Assembly: GCA_003223165.1 (NCBI GenBank)
Contig: QHXZ01000030.1
Coordinates: forward strand, 1-38,755
DNA length: 38,755 bases
DNA from: Acidobacteriota bacterium
GTDB taxonomy: Bacteria; Acidobacteriota; Polarisedimenticolia; Gp22-AA2
Direction of reading: 5' to 3'
Shown: positions 24,478 to 33,625 of the stretch, in pieces
Layout: every line of letters starts with the position of its first letter
Position numbering within the stretch: the stretch's first letter is position 1
Program-made: the position numbers and the translations under genes
The notes under the pieces: generated by a model
Database searches by the model: none
The model's input: the letters and a program-made list of their open reading frames with translations, nothing else
Told to the model about the DNA's origin: nothing

Positions 24478-25178
24478 CGCCGGCGTCCGGAGCGGAGCCG
24501 CACGGCCACGGCACGGCCCATCCCGCCCCCACCGCGCAGCGCGGCAGGCCGTTCATCCTGCGCGTCGGCCTGACGGGCGGCATCGCCACCGGCAAGACCA
24601 CCGTGGGGCGCATCTTCTCCACTCTCGGGGCCACAATCCTGGACGCGGACGACATCGCCCACCGCCTGATCGAGAAGGGATCGCCGGCCTACGCGCCCGT
24701 CGTCGCCGCCTTCGGCGAGGAGATCCTGCGCACCGACGGTTCCATCGATCGCGCTCGCCTGGGGCGCATCATCTTCGCCGACGCGGCCCGCCGGGCCGGC
24801 CTCGAGGCGATCCTGCACCCGCTGATCCGGGCGGAGGAGGCCCGCCTGGTCGACCTGCTCGCCGATACCGGCCAGGGGCGGATCGCCGTCTCCAACGCGG
24901 CGCTGCTGATCGAAACCGGCTTCTACCGGGACTACCACCGGGTCGTGCTGGTGCACTGCAGCCCGGAGGCCCAGCTGGAGCGCATCCTCAAGCGCGACGC
25001 GCTGTCGAAGGAGGAGGCCCTGTCGCGCATCGCCGCGCAGATGGACGCGCGCGAGAAGCTGAAGGTGGCCCATTACGCCATCGACACGACGCCCGGCTTC
25101 GCGGCCACGGAGACCCGCGCCCGCGCCGTCTTCCGCCACCTGCAGCACGATCTGCAGGCGCTCTCCGAGCCCGCCTAG
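24471..25178 (+). CDS. coaE: Dephospho-CoA kinase
   Basis: A 235-residue enzyme for the last step of CoA synthesis, ATP-dependent phosphorylation of the 3'-OH of dephospho-CoA. P-loop GLTGGIATGKTT (residues 33-44), DADDIAHRLIEKGSP, and a LID-like EERILKRDALSKEEAL region are as in the family. The start (GTG 24471 or GTG 24474) overlaps the folD stop. The first 27 residues are low-complexity (HGHGTAHPAPTAQRG), and no better start codon was found closer to the P-loop. It ends 16 bp before the convergent panC stop. Two other CoA-pathway genes, panC and panB, follow on the opposite strand. Confidence 0.94.
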   Translation: MVTPASGAEPHGHGTAHPAPTAQRGRPFILRVGLTGGIATGKTTVGRIFSTLGATILDADDIAHRLIEKGSPAYAPVVAAFGEEILRTDGSIDRARLGRIIFADAARRAGLEAILHPLIRAEEARLVDLLADTGQGRIAVSNAALLIETGFYRDYHRVVLVHCSPEAQLERILKRDALSKEEALSRIAAQMDAREKLKVAHYAIDTTPGFAATETRARAVFRHLQHDLQALSEPA

Positions 25179-25194
25179 TTTCAGGGGCAGGCTC

Positions 25195-26037
25195 CTAGCC
25201 GACCGTCACGTTGTCGATCAGGCGGGCGCGGCCGAACCAGGCGGCCGCGGCCAGCAGCACGCGGCCGCGCACCTCCGCCACCGGCGCGAGCGTCTCGTCG
25301 TCCACCGCCTCCACGTAGTCGACCCGCGCGAGCGGCTCGGACGCGAGCGTCCGCCTCACCCGCTCGAGGATCGCCCCGGCGTCCCGCACCCCGGATCGCG
25401 CCAGCCCCGCGCCCTCCTCGAGCGCGCGATGCAGGACCGGCGCGGCGCGGCGCTCCTCCGGCGTGAGGTAGGCGTTGCGGGAGGAGAGGGCCAGTCCATC
25501 CGCCTCGCGCACCGTCGGGCAGGCGACGAGGGTCGCCTCCGCGTGCAGGTCGCGCGCCATGCGGCGGACGATCCGGAACTGCTGTGCGTCCTTCTCCCCG
25601 AAGTAGGCGGCGTGCGGGCGGACGATCGCCAGGAGCTTGGCGACGACCGTGGTCACGCCGCGGAAGTGGCCGGGGCGGCTGCGGCCGCACAGCGCGTCCT
25701 GCATCCCCTCGACCTCGACGCGCGTGCGGTGTCCCGCGATGTGGACCTCTCCTTCCCCCGGAACGAACAGGATCGCCACGCCGGCCCCGCGGGCCAGGGC
25801 GGCATCGCGCCCGAGGTCGCGCGGGTAGCGCTCGAAGTCCTCCCCGGGACCGAACTGCAGCGGATTGACGTAGATCGACAGGACGACGGTGCCGCACTCG
25901 GCCAGGGCCTTCTGGACGAGCGACAGGTGCCCTTCGTGCAGGGCCCCCATCGTCGGCACGAGGCCGAGGCGCCGCCCGGCGGCGCGGGTCCCGGCCGACA
26001 CCTCCTTCATCCGGGCGGCGGTCGTGACGCTCTCCAT
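25195..26037 (-). CDS. panC: Pantoate-beta-alanine ligase (pantothenate synthetase)
   Basis: A 280-residue enzyme making pantothenate from pantoate, beta-alanine and ATP through a pantoyl-adenylate. The nucleotide-binding PTMGALHEGHLSLV (residues 28-41), VNPLQFGPGEDFERYPR, and GEKDAQQFRIVRRM are clear, as is the KMSKS-like LALSSRNAYL block. Length is typical. It lies 10 bp downstream of panB on the same strand. The 3' ends of panC and coaE are 16 bp apart with no recognisable terminator. Confidence 0.97.
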   Translation of the reverse strand: MESVTTAARMKEVSAGTRAAGRRLGLVPTMGALHEGHLSLVQKALAECGTVVLSIYVNPLQFGPGEDFERYPRDLGRDAALARGAGVAILFVPGEGEVHIAGHRTRVEVEGMQDALCGRSRPGHFRGVTTVVAKLLAIVRPHAAYFGEKDAQQFRIVRRMARDLHAEATLVACPTVREADGLALSSRNAYLTPEERRAAPVLHRALEEGAGLARSGVRDAGAILERVRRTLASEPLARVDYVEAVDDETLAPVAEVRGRVLLAAAAWFGRARLIDNVTVG

Positions 26038-26047
26038 CGCACGCCCC

Positions 26048-26932
26048 CTACCTAGCGCCGGAGCCCGCCTTGGGGCCGAACGGCTGGGGCGCCGTGTAGA
26101 CCTCGGACTCGGACGGGAAGGCGCCCGCGCGGACGTCGTCGCCGAAGCGCCGGGCCGCCGAGGCGATCGCCAGGTCGAGATCGGCGTAGCGGCGGGCGAA
26201 CCTCGGCAGCGGTCCTTCGCTGAGCCCGACGAGATCGTGGAAGACGAGCACCTGCCCGTCGCAGAAGCGGCCCGCCCCGATGCCGACGGTCGGGACGCCG
26301 ACCGCCTCGGTGACCGCCCGCCCCACCCCCTCGGGCACGCCCTCGAGGACGATGGCGAAGACCCCCGCCTCCTCCAGCGCGACGGCGTCCTCGACCAGGG
26401 CGCGCGCCTCGTCGAGGCGCTTTCCCTGCACCCGGTAGCCGCCCATCACGTTGACCGATTGCGGCGTCAGCCCGACGTGGCCCATGACCGGGATCTCGGC
26501 GTCGAGGAGCGAGCGCACGAGGGAGGCGCGCTTACGCCCGCCCTCCACCTTGACGGCCGCGGCGCCGCCTTCCTTGAGGAAGCGCCCGGCGTTGCGCAGG
26601 GCGTCCCGGCGGCCGGTCTGGAACGACATGTACGGCATGTCCGCAACCAAGAGGGCATGCCGGGTGCCGCGCCTCACGGCGCGCGTGTGGTGCAGCATCT
26701 CCTCCATGGTGACGGGCAGGGTGCTGTCGTAGCCGAGCACGTTGTTGCCCAGGCTGTCTCCCACCAGCAGGATGTCGACTCCGGCCGCGTCCAGGATGCG
26801 GGCGGCCGGATGGTCGTAGGCGGTCAGCATCACGATCTTCGGACCGGCCCCTTTCCGGGCGCGGATGTCGGGAACGGTGATCGGGCGGGGGGCGGGGGAT
26901 CCCGGCGGTGCCGGGGCGGCCTCTCGGCTCAT
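26048..26932 (-). CDS. panB: 3-methyl-2-oxobutanoate hydroxymethyltransferase
   Basis: A 294-residue enzyme that adds a hydroxymethyl group from 5,10-methylene-THF to 3-methyl-2-oxobutanoate to give ketopantoate. The TIM-barrel motifs are complete: MLTAYDHPAARI, LLVGDSLGNNVLGY, VADMPYMSFQ, KVEGG, MGHVGLTPQSVN and the catalytic Glu in IVLEGVP. Its ATG at 26932 has a near-perfect Shine-Dalgarno (AAGGAGGT) four bases upstream. The first 20 residues are Pro/Ala-rich. panC follows by 10 bp. The methylene-THF substrate links it to folate metabolism, and folK lies upstream on the same strand. Confidence 0.97.
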   Translation of the reverse strand: MSREAAPAPPGSPAPRPITVPDIRARKGAGPKIVMLTAYDHPAARILDAAGVDILLVGDSLGNNVLGYDSTLPVTMEEMLHHTRAVRRGTRHALLVADMPYMSFQTGRRDALRNAGRFLKEGGAAAVKVEGGRKRASLVRSLLDAEIPVMGHVGLTPQSVNVMGGYRVQGKRLDEARALVEDAVALEEAGVFAIVLEGVPEGVGRAVTEAVGVPTVGIGAGRFCDGQVLVFHDLVGLSEGPLPRFARRYADLDLAIASAARRFGDDVRAGAFPSESEVYTAPQPFGPKAGSGAR

Positions 26933-27016
26933 GGCGACCTCCTTCTCCCCTCCGGGGGGCTCGGCCCTTGACCGGTAGAGGGAACGGGTTCTGTGCGGCC
27001 TTCCGAGGCGGGCGGT

Positions 27017-27676
27017 CTACGGACGCGCCCCTCCCGGTCCTTTCGCGGATCCGAGGGGGATGTAGTACTGCACGCCTTTCTGCATGGCCTGGATCTGCCG
27101 GAACAGCTCCTCCAGATCGTTCCGGCTCTTCACGAAATCGATCTCCGAGGTATCGATGACCAGCAGGGGGGTCCGGTTGTAATGAAAGAAGAAGTGGTTG
27201 TAGGCCCGGTTCAGCTCGGCGACGTAGCGCTCCGAGATGTCGCGCTCGTAGTCGCGCTGCCGCCTGCGGACCCGTTCCATCAGCACCTCGTCACGGGCTT
27301 GGAGGTAGATGACCAGGTCGGGGTGGGGCACCTGCTCCTCCAGGACCCCGTACAGCTTCTCGTACAGCATGAGCTCGGAGTCGTCCAGATTCAAGTAGGC
27401 GAAGATCTTGTCCTTCGCGAAGACGTAATCGCACACCAGCGCCTGGCGGAAAAGGTGCCCCTGGGAGAGCTCCTGCTGCTGGCGGAAGCGGCTCAAGAGG
27501 AAGAAGAGCTGGCACTGGAACGCGGCGCCGGGGCGGTCCTGGTAGAAGTTGTGCAGGAAGGGGTTCTCCACGTTCTCGAGGACCCGCCGGGCCTCGAAGC
27601 GCTCGGCGATCAGATCGACGAGGCTGGTCTTGCCGACGCCGATGGGCCCCTCGACGGCGATGAATTTGAAGGTCAT
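27017..27676 (-). CDS. Deoxynucleoside kinase (dNK/dGK-dAK family)
   Basis: A 219-residue kinase that phosphorylates a deoxyribonucleoside at its 5'-OH for nucleotide salvage. It has the P-loop EGPIGVGKTSLVDLIAERF, the FQCQLFFLLSRFRQQQ helix, VCDYVFAKDKIFAYLNLDD, and a LID with RRRQRDYERDISERYV. It resembles bacterial deoxyadenosine/deoxyguanosine kinases; specificity cannot be fixed by eye. It has its own promoter (TTGCGT/TATAAT) in the 67-bp gap after folK. A folK-like neighbour next to such a kinase is common. The C-terminal PLGSAKGPGGARP tail is Gly/Pro-rich. Confidence 0.88.
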   Translation of the reverse strand: MTFKFIAVEGPIGVGKTSLVDLIAERFEARRVLENVENPFLHNFYQDRPGAAFQCQLFFLLSRFRQQQELSQGHLFRQALVCDYVFAKDKIFAYLNLDDSELMLYEKLYGVLEEQVPHPDLVIYLQARDEVLMERVRRRQRDYERDISERYVAELNRAYNHFFFHYNRTPLLVIDTSEIDFVKSRNDLEELFRQIQAMQKGVQYYIPLGSAKGPGGARP

Positions 27677-27702
27677 CCGCGGGTGTCCGATGTGAGGCGC
27701 GC

Positions 27703-27731
27703 ATTATAGACGTCCCCCGCGCCCCACGCAA
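27703..27731 (-). promoter_or_regulatory. Promoter for the deoxynucleoside kinase
   Basis: Minus strand: TTGCGT (27731-27726), 17-bp spacer, perfect TATAAT (27708-27703). It lies in the short gap after folK and gives a leader of about 20 nt. Confidence 0.5.
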
Positions 27732-27743
27732 TCACGCCCGCCG

Positions 27744-28283
27744 TCACCGCGCCAGCCGCTCGACGCGGGACCGGTCGGGGCAGCGCTCCAGGAGATCCGC
27801 CGCCGTCAGATGGAGCACAGGGTGCCGGACCGCGGGCGCGATCTCGACCAGGGGGACCAGGACGAAGCGCCGCAGGTGCATGCGCGGGTGGGGCAGCTCC
27901 AGGCCGCGTTCCTTGACCACCCGGTCGCCGCACAGCAGCAGGTCGAGATCGATCGTCCTGGGGCCGCGCTCCCTCGTCCTCACCCGCCCCATCTGCCGCT
28001 CGATCGCCAGGCAGACGCGCAGAAGATCCTCGGGCGCCACCTCGACCTCGCACCCGACCACCTGGTTGAGGAACTCTCCCTGATCGACGACCTCGACCGG
28101 CTCGGTCCTGTAGAGCGAGGAGATCAGGCGCGGCTGCACCCCCTGTGCAGGCAGGGACGCGAGGGCCTGCGCCAGGGCCGCGGGCCGATCGCCCAGGTTC
28201 GATCCCAGGCCTATGAAGGCCAGCGCCTCCTCTCTCTTTTCACTCTGCCCGCCGCCACCTTCGTCCATAATGTTGGATTCCAT
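27744..28283 (-). CDS. folK: HPPK, 6-hydroxymethyl-7,8-dihydropterin pyrophosphokinase
   Basis: A 179-residue enzyme transferring pyrophosphate from ATP to 6-hydroxymethyl-7,8-dihydropterin in folate synthesis. The family signature FIGLGSNLGDRPAAL, the substrate-binding SSLYRTEPVE, FLNQVVGCEV and RTRERGPRTIDLDLLL are all present. The exact start is unsure: ATG 28283 (MESNIMDEGG) or the second ATG at 28268. Neither has a strong Shine-Dalgarno. It leads the folK, kinase, panB, panC run on the minus strand. The 263 bp between 28283 and the divergent TPR gene is AT-richer than the rest of the window. Confidence 0.95.
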   Translation of the reverse strand: MESNIMDEGGGGQSEKREEALAFIGLGSNLGDRPAALAQALASLPAQGVQPRLISSLYRTEPVEVVDQGEFLNQVVGCEVEVAPEDLLRVCLAIERQMGRVRTRERGPRTIDLDLLLCGDRVVKERGLELPHPRMHLRRFVLVPLVEIAPAVRHPVLHLTAADLLERCPDRSRVERLAR

Positions 28284-28546
28284 TCAAGTACTTATGCGGC
28301 AATGATTTGTATAGAGACTTGTGAGCGAGCCGCCGGCCCCGAACGGCGGCGGGGGACGGGATGTGCCCCCGCTCCCCCAGCCGTATATTCGGAAGCCATC
28401 CCCTTGATACGTTGACAGGCTAAGATAGCATTTGCTAGCATCCCCCTTTCGCAAATCATTTACTTTCATGACGCAAGCCCCTTGACCCGCCGCGGTGATT
28501 TCCGCGGCCCTCCACCCGGGTTTTCCGGCAGGGACCACGGAGAAAG
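28284..28546. promoter_or_regulatory. Divergent intergenic region with AT-rich promoter block
   Basis: This is the longest low-GC stretch in the window. A perfect TTGACA (28412-28417) with TAGCAT at 28436-28441 (18-bp spacer) could drive the TPR gene. Between them is the palindrome TAGCA-TT-TGCTA (28426-28437), an operator candidate. A 7-bp hairpin, GCCGCGG/CCGCGGC with a 6-nt loop (28489-28508), lies in the leader. For folK on the minus strand only TATACA at 28313-28308 was seen. Confidence 0.4.
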
Positions 28547-29101
28547 ATGAAAAAGGCAGCCAAGAAGAGCGCGAGGACCCCGGCGGCGACGCCGGCCAGC
28601 GGTCCGTCGATCGCGGTCCACGAGAAGGGCGTGAAGGAGTTCGAGCGCGGCGTGGGCCACCTGCACCGCCAGAACTACACGGAGGCCCTCGAGCGTTTCC
28701 AGGCGATCGTGGAGTCCCACCCGCAGGAAAAGGAGCTGGTGGATCGCGCCCAGGTCTATATCAGAATCTGCAAGGGGATGCTCGACCGCAAGACGTCGCA
28801 GCCGAAGAGGCCGGAGGACTTCTTCTACTACGGTGTCATCCGGGCGAACGAGGCGGACTACGACGAGGCCGTCAAGCTCCTTGGCCGCGCTCTGGAGAAC
28901 ACCCCCAAGGACGAGAAAGTCCATTACGTGATGGCGTCGACCCTGGCCCTCAAGGGAGAGCGGCAGGACGCCCTCAAGCACCTGCGCGAGGCGATCGAGC
29001 TGAACGCGTCGAACCGCATCTACGCGCGCAACGATCCCGACTTCGAGCCGCTCCGGGACGACGAGGGGTTCCAGAACCTCGTCCATCCGGAGGAGGCGTA
29101 G
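28547..29101 (+). CDS. TPR-repeat protein
   Basis: A 184-residue protein with a Lys/Ala-rich N-terminus (MKKAAKKSARTPAATPAS) and then TPR-like helices: GVGHLHRQNYTEALERFQAIVESHP (residues about 35-60), FFYYGVIRANEADYDEAVKLLGRALENTP (about 90-118), and VHYVMASTLALKGERQDALKHLREAIELN (about 125-152). There is no signal peptide and no membrane helix, so it is probably cytoplasmic. TPRs mediate protein contacts; the partner is unknown. The ATG has GGAGA upstream. The TAG stop is 23 bp before the predicted glmU GTG. Confidence 0.8.
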   Translation: MKKAAKKSARTPAATPASGPSIAVHEKGVKEFERGVGHLHRQNYTEALERFQAIVESHPQEKELVDRAQVYIRICKGMLDRKTSQPKRPEDFFYYGVIRANEADYDEAVKLLGRALENTPKDEKVHYVMASTLALKGERQDALKHLREAIELNASNRIYARNDPDFEPLRDDEGFQNLVHPEEA

Positions 29102-29123
29102 GCCCCCTGGACCACCGACGGCC

Positions 29124-31040
29124 GTGAGCACGAAGCGCACCAGGCAAGCGAGCGGGAGACGCGGCGAGGCCCGCGGCAAGACACGCAGGCGGCCGAAGAA
29201 ACCCCGGGCGCGCCTGCGTAGGAGCCGCGCCAGACCCTCCCGACGGCGGCCTGCCACGGCCCGCCGCGCGCCGGCTCCGGCCCGGAGGCCGGCTCACTCT
29301 CCGGGCAACGCGCCCCACTCCGCTCCCACCGCCGCGCCCGCCGCCGTGGTTTCCACCCCCGCACCGGCCCTGATGATGCGCGGCCCGAACCCCGGCCCGC
29401 AGCCCGGCGGGCTGGGAAACGGACCGAGCCTGCGTGGCCCCGCGCTGGCGGGAACGATCGGCCAGGCCCAGGCGCCGAAGAGGTCCCCCTCGCTCCCCGC
29501 GCGCCCGCCTGCGACCTCCTCGCCGGCTCCCTATCCGCTGCGTCCCGTGGCCGCGATCCCCACGATCGCCTCCGAAGGAGGGCGCCGCCTGGCGCTGGCC
29601 GGTAAGAGGCGCGAAATCTGCGCCCTCATCCTGGCGGCCGGGCAGGGGAAGCGGATGGTCTCCAAGAGCTCCAAGCTGGTCCACGACGTCGCGGGCAGAC
29701 CGATGGTGCGGCACGTCGTCGAGTCCGCCAGGGCGGCGGGCATGGCGCGCACCATCGTGGTGATCGGCCAGCAGGCCGACGAGGTGCGGCAGGCGGTCGG
29801 TGACGCGGACAAGCGGATCTCCTTCGCCTTCCAGAAGGAGCCGCTCGGGACCGGGCACGCGGTCCTGTCGGCCGAGCGCCAGCTCGCCGGGTACCGGGGC
29901 GACGTGCTGATCCTCAACGGCGACCTGCCGGCGTTGAAGGCCGAGACCCTGCGCGCCTTCGTCGAGTTCCACCGCACCTCGGGGGCGCCGCTCAGCCTGC
30001 TGACCACCGTGATCAGCGAGCCGAAGGGGTACGGCAGGGTCATCCGCAACTACAGCGGGGACGTGTCGCGCATCGTCGAGGAGGCCGATGCGACTTCCGA
30101 GGAGCGCGCCACCCAGGAGATCAACTGCGGCATTTACTGCGTCGATGCCGACAGCCTGTGCCGCCCCCTCAAGCGCGCCACGTCCAACAACGCGCAGGGC
30201 GAGATCTACCTGACCGACCTGGTCGAGATCCTGCGGCGCGACGGGCGCAAAGTGGCCGCCTACCGGCACCCCGACTCCACGGAAGTCCTCGGCGTCAACG
30301 ACCGCCGCGAGCTGGCGGCCGCCGCCCGCGCCCTCTTCCGCCGCAAGGCCGAGGCGTTGATGACGGCCGGCGTGTCGATCATGGATCCCGGCTCCACCTG
30401 CATCGACGCCGACGTGACGGTCGGGCCCGACACCCTGATCGAGCCGGCGGTGCTCCTGCTGGGCCGCACCGAGATCGGGCGCGAGGTGCGCATCGGCCAG
30501 GGGTCGCGCCTCGTCGATTCCAAGGTCGGGGACGGGACGATCATCCTCCCCTACTGCGTGATCAGCGCGTCGCGCATCGGACGCGGCTGCAGGATCGGGC
30601 CGTTCGCCCACCTCCGCCCCGAGACGTCGCTCGACGACGAGGTGCGCGTCGGGAACTTCGTGGAGACCAAGAAGGCGAAGATGTCCCGCGGCAGCAAGGC
30701 GAACCACCTGAGCTACCTGGGTGACGCCGAGATCGGCAGGGACGTGAACGTCGGCGCCGGCACCATCACCTGCAACTTCGACGGCGTGGCCAAGCACCGC
30801 ACGGTCATCGAGGACGAGGTCTTCATCGGCAGCGACACCCAGCTCGTCGCGCCGGTGCGGATCCGCCGCGGCGCCTTCATCGGCGCCGGATCCACCATCA
30901 CGAAGGACGTGCCGGCCCATGCCCTGGCCATCTCGCGGGGGCGGCAGGTCGTCAAGGAGGGCTGGGCCAAGCGCTTCGGCCCTGGATCCAGAGAGAAGGA
31001 AGGCGCCGAGCCCGCGGCCGGGCCCCGCCGCAAGAAGTAG
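29124..31040 (+). CDS. glmU: Bifunctional GlmU with long N-terminal extension (start uncertain)
   Basis: GlmU acetylates glucosamine-1-phosphate and then couples it to UTP to make UDP-GlcNAc, the precursor for peptidoglycan and LPS. The uridylyltransferase domain starts at CALILAAGQGKRM (frame residue about 168), with GTGHAV, LNGDLPAL and EIYLTDLVEIL. The C-terminal left-handed beta-helix (repeats such as DADVTVGPDTLIEP and GRDVNVGAGTITCNFDG) is the acetyltransferase. The frame opens at GTG 29124 with about 160 residues of Arg/Pro/Ala-rich sequence not seen in ordinary GlmU. A strong internal AAGGAGG (29575-29582) lies six bases before an in-frame CTG at 29589, which would give a 483-residue protein close to normal size. 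A real extension, or a start at 29589, cannot be separated here. The C-terminus has a Lys/Arg tail. Confidence 0.9.
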   Translation: MSTKRTRQASGRRGEARGKTRRRPKKPRARLRRSRARPSRRRPATARRAPAPARRPAHSPGNAPHSAPTAAPAAVVSTPAPALMMRGPNPGPQPGGLGNGPSLRGPALAGTIGQAQAPKRSPSLPARPPATSSPAPYPLRPVAAIPTIASEGGRRLALAGKRREICALILAAGQGKRMVSKSSKLVHDVAGRPMVRHVVESARAAGMARTIVVIGQQADEVRQAVGDADKRISFAFQKEPLGTGHAVLSAERQLAGYRGDVLILNGDLPALKAETLRAFVEFHRTSGAPLSLLTTVISEPKGYGRVIRNYSGDVSRIVEEADATSEERATQEINCGIYCVDADSLCRPLKRATSNNAQGEIYLTDLVEILRRDGRKVAAYRHPDSTEVLGVNDRRELAAAARALFRRKAEALMTAGVSIMDPGSTCIDADVTVGPDTLIEPAVLLLGRTEIGREVRIGQGSRLVDSKVGDGTIILPYCVISASRIGRGCRIGPFAHLRPETSLDDEVRVGNFVETKKAKMSRGSKANHLSYLGDAEIGRDVNVGAGTITCNFDGVAKHRTVIEDEVFIGSDTQLVAPVRIRRGAFIGAGSTITKDVPAHALAISRGRQVVKEGWAKRFGPGSREKEGAEPAAGPRRKK

Positions 31041-31094
31041 TCCGCCGGCCGCGGCGCGCCGGTGCCGGAGGCGCACCGTCCGCCGGATGGGCGC

Positions 31095-31124
31095 TTGGCC
31101 TGGCCGGTCGATCCGGCCTATATT
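31095..31124 (+). promoter_or_regulatory. Putative glmS promoter, nearly leaderless
   Basis: TTGGCC (31095-31100), 18-bp spacer, TATATT (31119-31124). The ATG at 31134 is only ten bases after the -10, and no Shine-Dalgarno lies between, suggesting a leaderless or near-leaderless mRNA. Confidence 0.45.
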
Positions 31125-31133
31125 GGCTCCACC

Positions 31134-32958
<1,825 letters not shown>

Positions 32959-32972
<14 letters not shown>

Positions 32973-33522
32973 CGCCCGCCCCTTCGATTCGCACCGACCG
33001 AAGCACGGCGTCGAACAGCGCCTGGTCGCTCCGGGTGGCGAGCACCTTCGACAGGTGGATGTCGATCCAGACGCCGTCATGCGACAGGTAGGCGTTCACG
33101 TTCTTCTGTTGGACGGGCAGTCCCTGGAACTCGGGGATGAGGTACTCCACGAGCGCCATGCCGTCCCGCTCGAAGAGCGCGACCTCGTCCATGGTGAGCG
33201 GGGTCTTGCGGACCTTCTTCCAGTAGTACTTGCGGCAGGCGATCGCGTCTCCCGTCCGCGCCGCGTCCTCGAGGAAGATGGAGACGACCAGGTGGGACCG
33301 GGCGTTCTCCCCCTCGATCATGATCCCGTCCCGCGTCTTCTCCTGCGGCTTCAGGGCGAACCCGGGAAGGTCCAGGACGAGGGACCAGGGCCTGCCGGGG
33401 AAGGTCAGCCGGGTCGCCGGGCCGGGCTTGCGGGCCGGGGCGGCCTCGCCGCGCCCCGGATTGATCAGGAGCAGAGCCCCGACGAGCAGCAGCGCCCCCG
33501 TGTTTCGTGAACCGGATGCCAT
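32959..33522 (-). CDS. Secreted protein of unknown function
   Basis: A 187-residue protein starting at ATG 33522 with a GGAGGT Shine-Dalgarno. Residues 1-28 are a Sec signal peptide ([27 protein letters not shown]). The mature part contains [59 protein letters not shown], and [27 protein letters not shown], all without a recognised catalytic motif. One Cys in the mature part is unlikely to form an intramolecular disulfide. It lies divergent from uvrD, with starts about 100 bp apart. Its 3' end overlaps glmS by 14 bp. Function is unknown. Confidence 0.7.
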
Positions 33523-33609
33523 GGCGCCACCTCCCCTCCGATGCGGGTCTTCGCCCGGCAGAAGGTAATTCCGCCGGCGCCGCCGCGCAACGGAAGGGCC
33601 GGACCCCTG

Positions 33610-33618
33610 TGAGATAAT
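33610..33618 (+). promoter_or_regulatory. Extended -10 at the uvrD start, leaderless
   Basis: TGAGATAAT (33610-33618) fits TGn plus GATAAT. The ATG at 33626 is eight bases downstream, where transcription would start, and no Shine-Dalgarno is seen between. Confidence 0.45.
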
Positions 33619-33625
33619 CGCGCCC

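Noticed and set aside
28197-28210. GGTTCGATCC resembling a tRNA T-arm
   Set aside because: It is inside folK coding sequence (encoding GSNLGD) and no acceptor or anticodon arms pair around it.
31041-31133. glmS ribozyme upstream of glmS
   Set aside because: The gap is under 100 bp, carries a promoter-like pair of boxes and lacks the ribozyme core that I could recognise.
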